Origin: Flavobacteriales bacterium
GTDB taxonomy: Bacteria > Bacteroidota > Bacteroidia > Flavobacteriales > Flavobacteriaceae
Direction of reading: 5' to 3'
DNA: 8,607 bases
Assembly: GCA_027003085.1 (NCBI GenBank)
Contig: JALWYR010000019.1
Location: forward strand, 1-8,607
A program made the position numbers and the translations under genes. This document shows positions 1-5,773 of the stretch, piece after piece (the first letter of the stretch is position 1; the number at the start of each line of letters is the position of its first letter). The notes under the pieces were generated by a model, which did not search any database, had not been told where the DNA came from, and worked only from the letters and a program-made list of their open reading frames with translations.

Positions 1-302
1 TACTGCGTGTGTCTGACATATATTTTTTTGACGCTTCGGAACCGCTACGCGTTTCCTTGCTTGTCGCCGGGCCGGCGGTGCCGTCCCGGCTTGGCGGCGT
101 GGAGCCGGCGCCTTCCTGCATCCGGTGCGCAAATCCGCGGCTTGTCTCCCCGCCGGCTCCACAAGCCGGCGGCTTCCGGCGGCCAACACCCGGGCCGCGC
201 CTTGTCTTGTTCCGCGGGCTGCGGAGCCCTTCGCGCTTTGCAAGCGCAGCACTCCGGTCTCCTTGCCGGCTCCGGGAGCCACCTTCGGCGTCTCCCTTCG
301 CA
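1..302. repeat. GC-rich non-coding island with inverted repeats
   Basis: No credible gene is visible here. Open frames exist on both strands but are low-complexity (runs of R, P, A, S and G) with no recognisable domain. From about base 48 to 300 the DNA is dense in CCGG, GCCGGC and CCGCGG motifs, then changes abruptly to AT-rich sequence near 302. The clearest structure is a perfect 12-bp inverted repeat, GTGGAGCCGGCG at 99-110 against CGCCGGCTCCAC at 151-162. It extends outward by a further 7 paired bases (CCGGCTT near 87-93 against AAGCCGG at 163-169) if a 6-nt bulge is allowed. Single-strand DNA or RNA from here would be highly folded. It may be a dispersed intergenic repeat. That is inference, because copies elsewhere in the genome cannot be seen. 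Confidence 0.5.
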
Positions 303-326
303 AACAAATGATAATTGGAAATTTTT

Positions 327-334
327 TATATTTG
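327..334 (+). promoter_or_regulatory. Possible Bacteroidota -7 promoter element upstream of the Fic gene
   Basis: TATATTTG matches the Bacteroidota -7 consensus TAnnTTTG exactly, just after the GC-rich island ends. No convincing -33 TTG element is found at the usual spacing: the nearest TTG, at 315-317, is much too close. If real, transcription would start near 340, outside the repeat-bounded unit, and read into the Fic gene at 484. A single 8-mer match in AT-rich DNA is weak evidence. Confidence 0.25.
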
Positions 335-446
335 AGTGGGAAAAATATTTTGGCTGGTAGAAAATACAAGCTATCCAATACAAAATACGGGAAATAAACA
401 AAACGGTAGGGGAAAAGGAGAAATATGGGTAATAGCGTAATTATAT

Positions 447-462
447 ATAACCGTTGCCAGCA
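447..462. repeat. Left boundary repeat of the Fic unit
   Basis: The 16-mer ATAACCGTTGCCAGCA has two relationships to the sequence beyond the Fic gene. Its first nine bases (ATAACCGTT) recur in direct orientation at 2075-2083. Its reverse complement, TGCTGGCAACGGTTAT, is found downstream split in two: TGCTGGCAA at 1952-1960 and CGGTTAT at 1980-1986, separated by a 19-nt insert that is itself a hairpin. This is the pattern expected if the left end is the joined form of a recombination site whose other half lies past the gene. The repeat lies 21 bases before the Fic start codon. Confidence 0.6.
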
Positions 463-483
463 ATTAAATAAAATAAGACAAGA

Positions 484-1947
484 ATGAAAGAAAAAAAAAT
501 ACAAATATGGAAACCAATAGGTTTTAACAAAATTTGGTTAAAAACTGACACATCATTATTTGATGAATTGGCTGCAAGTTGGTATGAAAAAAGAAAACAA
601 TTTAAAGAAGGTGATAAAGATTTTAATGACTTCCTAAACAAGTTAAAAAGACAACATGCAATTGAAACAGGTATTATTGAAAAATTATATGATTTAAGCG
701 AAGGGATAACACAAACTTTTATCAAAGAAGGTTTTATAGAAAATTTTATCAGTCATGAAGATACTAATATTCCAGCACAACAATTAATGGGATACTTAAA
801 ATCTCATTTTGAAGCTATGGATTTTGTTTTTGATTTAATAAAAAACAATAGACCACTTACTAAATCATTCATTCTTGAATTACATCAATTAATTCTAAAA
901 CATCAAGATTATTCTATTGCCATTAATTCTCTTGGAAAAACCGTGAAGGTAAATGTGATAAAAGGTAAATTTAAAGAGCAACCGAATAATCCAAAAAGAG
1001 AAGACGGAACCATCTTTGAATACTGCCCACCTGTTCATGTCGATTCTGAAATTGAAAAGTTATTATCTATTTATCAAGATTTAGAAGATAAAAAAATTCA
1101 TCCGGTTATAATTGCAAGTTGGTTTCATCATGCTTTCACACAAATACATCCTTTTCAAGATGGGAATGGTAGAATAGCCCGGTTACTGACAAGTTTAATA
1201 TTGATAAAGCACCGGTTATTTCCCTTGAATGTTTTACGAAATGAGAAACCGGAATACATTAAAGCTCTTGAAGAAGCAGACAAGGGACACCCAAATGATT
1301 TGGTAAAATTATTCAGTAAAATTCAAAGACGAAATATTGAACTGGCGTTGAATATTCAAACAAAACCAGATACCCTTAAAGAAGTTGCCGAGATATTTAA
1401 AGAAAAAGTTGAAGTGTTAAGCACTAAACAAAAACTTGCAAGAGAAAAATTAATTAAAAGGAATCGTGATTCATTAACTAAATTTATTTATACAATTATA
1501 GGCGATATTCAAAAAGAATTGTTTGAAATTATACCAAAAGATAAAGCATATATAAAAGCAATTGCATCAAAAAAGGATAACTATCATTATTATACGAATC
1601 AAATAATTGACTACGCAAATGAACATAATTATTTTTTTAATAAAAACATGGAAAGGCGTTGGTTTAGAATTTCGTTTCATGTTACGAAAGAAAAGAGATA
1701 TGATATTATAATTACTATTCATCATTTCGGTTATTTTGATTCTGTTGTTGCGATAGGAGCATTTATTGAGTTTATTGATAAGACACATCTAAACAATAGA
1801 ATAGAGCAAACTATTCCGTTAAACATTAAACCATACACAGTTTCACTTGAACAAGAATTATCAGAAAACACAAAACAAAATATAAGGGATTATTTAAAAG
1901 ATGTTATAAAAATTGGTATGTCCATAATAACTAATGAAATAATGTAA
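484..1947 (+). CDS. Fic-domain protein (probable AMP transferase) with an unrecognised C-terminal region
   Basis: The product is 487 aa, probably cytoplasmic, with no signal peptide or membrane segment. The Fic active-site motif HPFQDGNGR is complete at residues 222-230, with catalytic H222 and the phosphate-binding GNGR, so the enzyme is predicted to be active. Fic enzymes usually transfer AMP from ATP to Ser, Thr or Tyr of a target protein. A flap-like segment (KGKFKEQPNNP, about 160-170) precedes it. TGIIEK at 62-67 resembles the N-terminal auto-inhibitory helix motif (S/T)xxxE(G/N), with K in place of G/N. After about residue 290 comes a charged, probably helical or coiled-coil stretch (about 296-330), then some 150 residues I cannot assign; the winged helix common in stand-alone Fic proteins is not evident. 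Start: ATG at 484, with an A-rich leader and no Shine-Dalgarno. The gene is strikingly AT-rich (27% GC in bases 601-660, against 62% in 2701-2760 of glyA), which points to horizontal acquisition. Its target is unknown. No separate antitoxin ORF is visible. Confidence 0.9.
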   Translation: MKEKKIQIWKPIGFNKIWLKTDTSLFDELAASWYEKRKQFKEGDKDFNDFLNKLKRQHAIETGIIEKLYDLSEGITQTFIKEGFIENFISHEDTNIPAQQLMGYLKSHFEAMDFVFDLIKNNRPLTKSFILELHQLILKHQDYSIAINSLGKTVKVNVIKGKFKEQPNNPKREDGTIFEYCPPVHVDSEIEKLLSIYQDLEDKKIHPVIIASWFHHAFTQIHPFQDGNGRIARLLTSLILIKHRLFPLNVLRNEKPEYIKALEEADKGHPNDLVKLFSKIQRRNIELALNIQTKPDTLKEVAEIFKEKVEVLSTKQKLAREKLIKRNRDSLTKFIYTIIGDIQKELFEIIPKDKAYIKAIASKKDNYHYYTNQIIDYANEHNYFFNKNMERRWFRISFHVTKEKRYDIIITIHHFGYFDSVVAIGAFIEFIDKTHLNNRIEQTIPLNIKPYTVSLEQELSENTKQNIRDYLKDVIKIGMSIITNEIM

Positions 1948-1951
1948 AAAC

Positions 1952-2083
1952 TGCTGGCAACATTGTGTAAAAACAATGACGGTTATAGTGCTATAAATGA
2001 AGTAAATATAAACAAATCAAACAACGGTGCAATTATGAAAGTGAGTGCAATAAAATCCGCCACTACTCATACACATAACCGTT
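1952..2083 (+). other. attC-like folded recombination site at the end of the Fic unit (putative)
   Basis: It begins 4 bases after the Fic stop codon. Parts in order are: TGCTGGCAAC (1952-1961), complementary to the unit's own start at 453-462; a small hairpin, CATTGT (1961-1966) with loop GTAAAA and ACAATG (1973-1978); CGGTTAT-A-GTG (1980-1990); an 81-nt AT-rich loop; and CACATAACCG (2072-2081), which pairs with 1980-1990 over 10 bp leaving A1987 unpaired; then TT. Two arm pairs, a central loop and a bulged base are the architecture of integron attC sites. The arm sequences do not fit the canonical RYYYAAC/GTTRRRY cores and no integrase gene is in the window, so this is an analogy, not an identification. 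Alternatives are an ordinary 3' hairpin or a transposon end. Confidence 0.45.
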
Positions 2084-2254
2084 AACCCCCATTCCCTATC
2101 CCCTTTCAAAAAATAATCCTCCCCTCCCGCCAAAACGCCCCTTACTTCCGCTTTTGGTATATTTCTTGCACAATTCAAAATAAGCCGATACATTTGCCGG
2201 TATATGAAAAACAAAATACATCCCCTGGAACCCGCCCGTATGGACACGCCCGTG
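2084..2254. other. Intergenic stretch without a recognisable gene
   Basis: The first part (2086-2150) is C-rich on the plus strand and poor in G. It then becomes AT-rich (2155-2220) before entering the GC-rich palindrome. Short open frames exist on both strands and overlap one another, but none shows a domain, a signal peptide or a plausible start context. It lies between the convergent Fic and glyA genes. Confidence 0.4.
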
Positions 2255-2348
2255 GGCGCCGGAGTTCGGCACGCCAAGCGCAAGGACGCTCCGCCGGCCG
2301 AAGCGTTTGGCGTTGGCGTAGCCGCCGAACCCGGGCGCCGGGGCGCCC
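2255..2348. repeat. GC-rich compound palindrome downstream of glyA
   Basis: Nested inverted repeats are visible. The outer arms are GGCGCCGGAGTTCGGC (2255-2270) and GCCGAACCCGGGCGCC (2324-2339), which match at 14 of 16 positions. The inner arms are ACGCCAAGCGC (2271-2281) and GCGTTTGGCGT (2303-2313), paired throughout if one G-U pair is allowed. A second perfect hairpin, GGGCGCC-GG-GGCGCCC (2333-2348), overlaps the right arm and begins 8 bases after the glyA stop codon. It could stop or protect the end of the glyA transcript, but no T-run follows the hairpin in the glyA direction, so it is not a standard intrinsic terminator. Its composition resembles the island at 1-302, so the two may belong to a class of dispersed intergenic repeats (inference). 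Confidence 0.5.
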
Positions 2349-2355
2349 TGAAAAA

Positions 2356-3630
2356 TCAATAAGCAAACAAAGGTAACGAAGCTGCCCAGCTACGGACTTC
2401 GGTGGCGATGCGCTCCAAGGCCTGTTCGTCGTTGCGGTGTTCGAGCGTCCGGTCGATGAGTTCGGCCACGCGGTCCATGTCGGTCTCCTTCATACCGCGG
2501 GTGGTGAGTGCGGGTGTGCCGATGCGGATGCCCGAAGTAACGAAAGGCGATTTGTCGTCGAAAGGCACCATGTTTTTGTTCACCGTGATGTGCACACGGC
2601 CCAGCAGGCGTTCGGCGTCGCGACCGGTGATGTCCTTGTTGCGCAGGTCGATGAGCATCATATGGTTGTCGGTTCCGCCCGAAATGATGTGGTAGCCGCG
2701 TTCCACCAGCCGTTGGGCCAAGCGTTTGGCGTTGGCCATGATTTGGCGGGCATAGCCGGTGAATTCCGGTTGCAAGGCCTCGTGGAAGGCCACGGCTTTG
2801 GCTGCGATGACGTGTTCCAAAGGGCCGCCCTGCATACCAGGGAATACGGCCGAATCGATCACTTGCGACATCATTTTGATTTTGCCTTTGGGTGTGCGGA
2901 TGCCCAAGGGGTTTTCAAAGTCTTCGCCCAGCATAATCATGCCGCCGCGCGGGCCGCGCAGGGTTTTGTGGGTGGTGGTGGTAACCACGTGGGCGTATTT
3001 GAGCGGCGAGTTGAGCAGCCCCTTGGCAATCAGTCCGGCCGGATGCGAAATGTCGGCCATCAGGAAGGCGCCCACCTCATCGGCAATTTGGCGGAAGCGG
3101 GCAAAATCCATATCGCGCGAGTAGGACGATGCGCCGGCCACAATGAGCCGGGGTTTTTCCTTGCGGGCCGTGTCGGCCAGCCGGTCGTAGTCGATACGGC
3201 CGGTTTCGCGGTCAACGGAATAGAAAGCGGTTTGATAGAGTTTGCCCGAAAAATTGACGGGAGAGCCATGGGTCAGGTGTCCGCCGTGAGCCAGGTCGAA
3301 GCCCAGGATTTTGTCGCCGGGTTTGAGCAGGGCGAAATAAACGGCGGCATTGGCTTGCGAACCGCTGTGGGGTTGCACATTAACGTGGGCGGCGCCGAAC
3401 AATTCTTTGGCCCTGTCGATGGCCGTTTGTTCCACCATATCCACCACTTCGCATCCGCCGTAGTAGCGTTTGCCGGGATAGCCCTCGGCATATTTGTTGG
3501 TCAGCACGGAGCCCATGGCCCGGAGCACTTGGGGGCTCACGTAGTTTTCGCTGGCTATGAGTTCCAAACCTTCGGTTTGGCGCCGGGTTTCGCGGTCGAT
3601 CAGGTCAAAAATATGTTTGTCGGTTTGCAT
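2356..3630 (-). CDS. glyA: Serine hydroxymethyltransferase
   Basis: This cytoplasmic enzyme uses pyridoxal phosphate (PLP) to interconvert L-serine plus tetrahydrofolate and glycine plus 5,10-methylene-tetrahydrofolate. It is the main source of one-carbon units for purine, thymidylate and methionine synthesis. The protein is 424 aa, the normal bacterial length. Hallmarks in order: GLELIASENYVSPQVL (21-36), YAEGYPGKRYYGG (48-59), VQPHSGSQAN (85-94), HGGHLTHG (115-122), ADISHPAGL (192-200) with the cofactor-contacting D193 and H196, the PLP-binding lysine K222 in TTTTHKTLRGPRGG (217-230), and SGIRIGTPA (366-374) with the substrate-carboxylate arginine R369. No key residue appears missing. It starts at ATG 3630, 9 nt after the stop of the hydrolase gene, so the two are probably co-transcribed. 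It is the last gene of the minus-strand cluster, followed by a GC-rich palindrome. Confidence 0.97.
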   Translation of the reverse strand: MQTDKHIFDLIDRETRRQTEGLELIASENYVSPQVLRAMGSVLTNKYAEGYPGKRYYGGCEVVDMVEQTAIDRAKELFGAAHVNVQPHSGSQANAAVYFALLKPGDKILGFDLAHGGHLTHGSPVNFSGKLYQTAFYSVDRETGRIDYDRLADTARKEKPRLIVAGASSYSRDMDFARFRQIADEVGAFLMADISHPAGLIAKGLLNSPLKYAHVVTTTTHKTLRGPRGGMIMLGEDFENPLGIRTPKGKIKMMSQVIDSAVFPGMQGGPLEHVIAAKAVAFHEALQPEFTGYARQIMANAKRLAQRLVERGYHIISGGTDNHMMLIDLRNKDITGRDAERLLGRVHITVNKNMVPFDDKSPFVTSGIRIGTPALTTRGMKETDMDRVAELIDRTLEHRNDEQALERIATEVRSWAASLPLFAY

Positions 3631-3639
3631 GGGTTGCGT

Positions 3640-4434
3640 TTATGGGTTCAGGGTTTGAAAAAAGTCGTTCAGGGCTTGGGTCAGTTCACCGGGATTTTCC
3701 ACATAGCTCATGTGTCCGTGGGGCAGGATGCGGAAAAAGATATGCGGATGAGCGGTGGCTTGTTTTTCGAAGTCGCCTGCATCGATGAGCGGATCGTGGC
3801 GGCCGATGATCCAGCCGGTGGGATAATCCGCCGGGGCGAAAAACAACTTACTCCGGTCTTTGCGGAGTTTCATGCCGGCCAATGCGCCGGTGATACCCCG
3901 GACGGGCATGCGGGCCGCTTGGCGAATGAGTTTTGCAATGGCTTCGCGATGCTTTTCACGATTGTAGGGGGCAAAAAAACCGGGGATGGCCTCGGAAAGG
4001 AAGGCGATTTTTCCGGTCTCCGCCTTGCGGATGGCCAAATCGCGGGCGCGGGCTTTGGCTTCGCCGTCGGCAAAGGGGTGGGAATTGAGCAGCACCAAGC
4101 CGGCGGTGCGTCCGGGGAACATTTCGGCAAAGGCCAAAGCGATGTATCCACCCATGCTGTGGCCCACGAGCACGGCCCGGGAAATACCTTGAAAGTCCAG
4201 AAGTGCGCGGAGCATTTCGGCCTGCTCTTCCATGGTTAAAACCTCGCCGGTTAGTCCGCTTTTGCCGTGGCCCAAAAGGTCGGGAATCAGGTAACGGTTC
4301 GCGTCCAAATTTTTATAAACCGGCTTCCACATACGGTTGTTTTCGGTAAATCCGTGAATCAGCAAAACCGGAAGCCCGTTCAAAGCGCCTTTGATGCGGT
4401 AGTGGACAAGTGTTTTTTTGTAGGAAAAATACAT
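3640..4434 (-). CDS. Alpha/beta hydrolase fold protein
   Basis: The product is a 264-aa soluble hydrolase without signal peptide. The complete alpha/beta-hydrolase set is present: the oxyanion-loop motif HGFTEN (27-32), the nucleophile elbow GHSMGG (91-96) with S93, the acid D214 in GRHDPLI (211-217), and the base H241 in HGHMSYVE (239-246). PDLLGHGKSG (51-60) is typical of the esterase/lipase/C-C hydrolase branch. The cap region (about 120-195) is rich in K, R and A, consistent with helices. The substrate cannot be read from the sequence; an esterase, thioesterase or C-C bond hydrolase is possible. The gene lies between the ATPase gene (48-nt gap upstream) and glyA (9 nt downstream), all on the minus strand, so an operon is likely, but no pathway link to glyA is obvious. 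Confidence 0.92.
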   Translation of the reverse strand: MYFSYKKTLVHYRIKGALNGLPVLLIHGFTENNRMWKPVYKNLDANRYLIPDLLGHGKSGLTGEVLTMEEQAEMLRALLDFQGISRAVLVGHSMGGYIALAFAEMFPGRTAGLVLLNSHPFADGEAKARARDLAIRKAETGKIAFLSEAIPGFFAPYNREKHREAIAKLIRQAARMPVRGITGALAGMKLRKDRSKLFFAPADYPTGWIIGRHDPLIDAGDFEKQATAHPHIFFRILPHGHMSYVENPGELTQALNDFFQTLNP

Positions 4435-4482
4435 GGGTCGTATGCTTTTTTCGGCCTGTAAAAGTTACGACAAAAATCCGGC

Positions 4483-5262
4483 TCAGATCATCAAATCGGT
4501 CAGGTCGCGGAGGGCTTGGATGATTTCGGGTTCGTCGGTCAGCGGTTGAACAATGGCGGCATGCACCGAAAGCCGTTTGGGTAGTCCGCTACGAATGAGT
4601 TTGGCGGCATCCACCAGGAGGCGCGTGGAGACGGTTTCGGAAAGGCCCAATTCGTTCAGGTTGCGGATTTTGCCGGCAATTCGGACCAATTTTTTGGCCG
4701 TATCGGCATCGATGCCGGTTTCGTTGACCAGAATTTCGCGTTCGGCTTCCGGTTCGGGGTACCGGAAATCGATGGCCACGAAGCGCTGTTTGGTGGACGG
4801 TTTGAGTTCTTTGAAACCGCGTTGGTAGCCGGGATTAAACGATGCCACCAGCATAAAACCGGGATGCGCTTGCAAGGTTTCGCCCAATTTGTCGATATAC
4901 AATTGGCGGCGGTGGTCGGTAAGGGGGTGAATGGCCACGATGACGTCGGGTCGTGCTTCGGCGATTTCGTCCAAATAAATGATGGCGCCTTCGCGCACGG
5001 CGCGGGTTAGCGGCCCGTCCAGCCAAAGGGTTTCGGCGCCTTTGATGATGTAGCGGCCAATCAGGTCGGTGGATGAAGTTTCTTCGTGGCAGGCCACGGT
5101 GATTAAAGGTTTATTGAGCCGCGCGGCCATGTGTTCCACAAAGCGGGATTTTCCGGTGCCCGTGGGGCCTTTGAGCAACAAAGGTAAGCGGTTTTCGAAG
5201 GTTTTTTCAAAAATTTCGATTTCCCGGCCAACGGGGCGGTAATAAGGTAATGATGAATTCAT
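4483..5262 (-). CDS. CbbQ/NirQ/NorQ-type MoxR AAA+ ATPase
   Basis: The product is a 259-aa cytoplasmic AAA+ ATPase. Family members work with a von Willebrand A-domain partner (NorD or CbbO type) to activate or insert cofactors into enzymes such as nitric oxide reductase or Rubisco. Residues from ATG 5262: Walker A GPTGTGKS (32-39, K38), VACHEETSS (56-64), DGPLTRAVREG (82-92), Walker B IIYLDE (94-99), AIHPLTDHRRQLY (110-122), sensor-1 region SFNPGYQ (141-147), KPSTKQRF (154-161) with a candidate arginine finger, and STR (212-214) in the sensor-2 region. The overall match is to NirQ/NorQ rather than to generic MoxR. A TTG seven codons upstream (5283) is in frame, but ATG 5262 is preferred; neither has a clear Shine-Dalgarno. 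No VWA-domain partner or client enzyme gene is in the window, so the client is unknown. Probable first gene of the minus-strand cluster. Confidence 0.9.
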   Translation of the reverse strand: MNSSLPYYRPVGREIEIFEKTFENRLPLLLKGPTGTGKSRFVEHMAARLNKPLITVACHEETSSTDLIGRYIIKGAETLWLDGPLTRAVREGAIIYLDEIAEARPDVIVAIHPLTDHRRQLYIDKLGETLQAHPGFMLVASFNPGYQRGFKELKPSTKQRFVAIDFRYPEPEAEREILVNETGIDADTAKKLVRIAGKIRNLNELGLSETVSTRLLVDAAKLIRSGLPKRLSVHAAIVQPLTDEPEIIQALRDLTDLMI

Positions 5263-5374
5263 AGGACGTATGTTGGGGTTCAAAAATAATCATTTCAATC
5301 AAAACGGATGGGGAAGTATGTGCAAAAAACACCCGGCAGAAAGATTTTCGGGCAAATCAATAATATCACGGGAA

Positions 5375-5404
5375 CAAAAGGTAATACCGGCCGTGTTTTT
5401 TCAA
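5375..5404 (-). promoter_or_regulatory. Possible promoter of the ATPase-hydrolase-glyA cluster
   Basis: On the minus strand, TTG (5404-5402) is followed after 18 nt by TACCTTTTG (5383-5375). This is one base longer than the Bacteroidota -7 consensus TAnnTTTG, at roughly the usual -33/-7 spacing. The predicted start near 5370 would leave a leader of about 110 nt before the ATPase gene. The imperfect -7 element makes this tentative. Confidence 0.3.
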
Positions 5405-5415
5405 AAAATACCGGA

Positions 5416-5437
5416 TTTTATGATATGTGTCATAAAA
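5416..5437. promoter_or_regulatory. Perfect palindrome, candidate CRP/FNR-type operator
   Basis: TTTTATGA (5416-5423) and TCATAAAA (5430-5437) are exact reverse complements around the 6-nt spacer TATGTG. The core TATGA-N6-TCATA has the geometry of CRP/FNR-family sites (compare TGTGA-N6-TCACA). It sits between divergent genes, directly upstream of the possible -33 element of the ATPase cluster, where an activator could bind. A NorQ-like gene is a natural target of an FNR/DNR/HcpR-type regulator, but the regulator is not in the window. A simple transcript hairpin is the alternative. Confidence 0.4.
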
Positions 5438-5535
5438 CAGGAATAACCAAACCGGATATGATTACCCTTTCGTTACCCTGAAAATTAGGCGATTAGGAGT
5501 TGCGTGTAGAAATTTGTAGTATAAAAACAAGTGTT

Positions 5536-5769
5536 ATGTTAATTGCGTATGCCGTAGGGCAAATCATAATTGTGGCTTTGGACCGGAAAGCGGAAAGATT
5601 GAGTCTGTCGCTCAGGGACAGGCAGGATAATCTTATTGCAACATACCGGTTTAATGATACGGATTTTGAAAAATTGGAAATAGATACTTCGGAGCCGGTC
5701 ATATTGATGGAAATTGATATTGACGGCCAAAAAAGCATTCGTAAAATTTACTTATCCACTAAAAATTAA
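5536..5769 (+). CDS. Small protein resembling an isolated T9SS C-terminal sorting domain
   Basis: The ORF encodes 77 aa from ATG 5536. An in-frame TTG at 5500 sits directly against AGGAG, too close to use it well. From about residue 22 the sequence alternates like the terminal beta-sandwich of T9SS type A cargo: LSLSLRDRQDNLIATYRF, then LEIDTSEPVILMEIDIDG, then a basic tail with IRKIYLSTKN. This parallels the pattern LxLYDxxGxLL...I.L..L....Y.v.V......KIIK. AYAVGQ at residues 4-9 recalls the SYSVGQ segment found near the N-terminus of some Bacteroidota proteins of this type. No signal peptide is evident, so the ORF may be a remnant left by an internal deletion, or it may not be translated. 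It ends 4 nt before the surface-protein gene, which suggests co-transcription. The family assignment is by pattern only. Confidence 0.5.
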   Translation: MLIAYAVGQIIIVALDRKAERLSLSLRDRQDNLIATYRFNDTDFEKLEIDTSEPVILMEIDIDGQKSIRKIYLSTKN

Positions 5770-5773
5770 TACC

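Noticed and set aside
7..401. Several overlapping short open frames on both strands in the GC-rich island
   Set aside because: They overlap one another, have low-complexity R/P/A/S products and no start context. The island is better explained as structured non-coding DNA.
1961..1978. Intrinsic terminator of the Fic gene
   Set aside because: The hairpin has a weak 6-bp, AT-rich stem and no T-run follows it.
1952..2083. Canonical integron attC site
   Set aside because: The arms do not fit RYYYAAC and GTTRRRY, and no integrase gene or second cassette is in the window. Only an attC-like architecture is claimed.
2333..2348. Classical intrinsic terminator of glyA
   Set aside because: The hairpin is strong, but in the glyA direction it is followed by GC-rich sequence; the T-run lies before it.
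2017..2376. Short open frames on both strands between the Fic unit and glyA
   Set aside because: They run through the palindromic GC element and across the attC-like region, overlap each other and show no domain.
2437..4239. A 600-codon open frame on the plus strand across glyA and the hydrolase gene
   Set aside because: It is antisense to two genes with complete catalytic motifs. Its product is rich in G, H, V and A with no recognisable domain, as expected from a mirror frame of GC-rich coding DNA.
4483..5283. TTG at 5283 as start of the ATPase gene
   Set aside because: An ATG seven codons later (5262) gives a product starting just before the conserved YYRPVG region, as in family members. 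The extra seven residues add no conserved feature.
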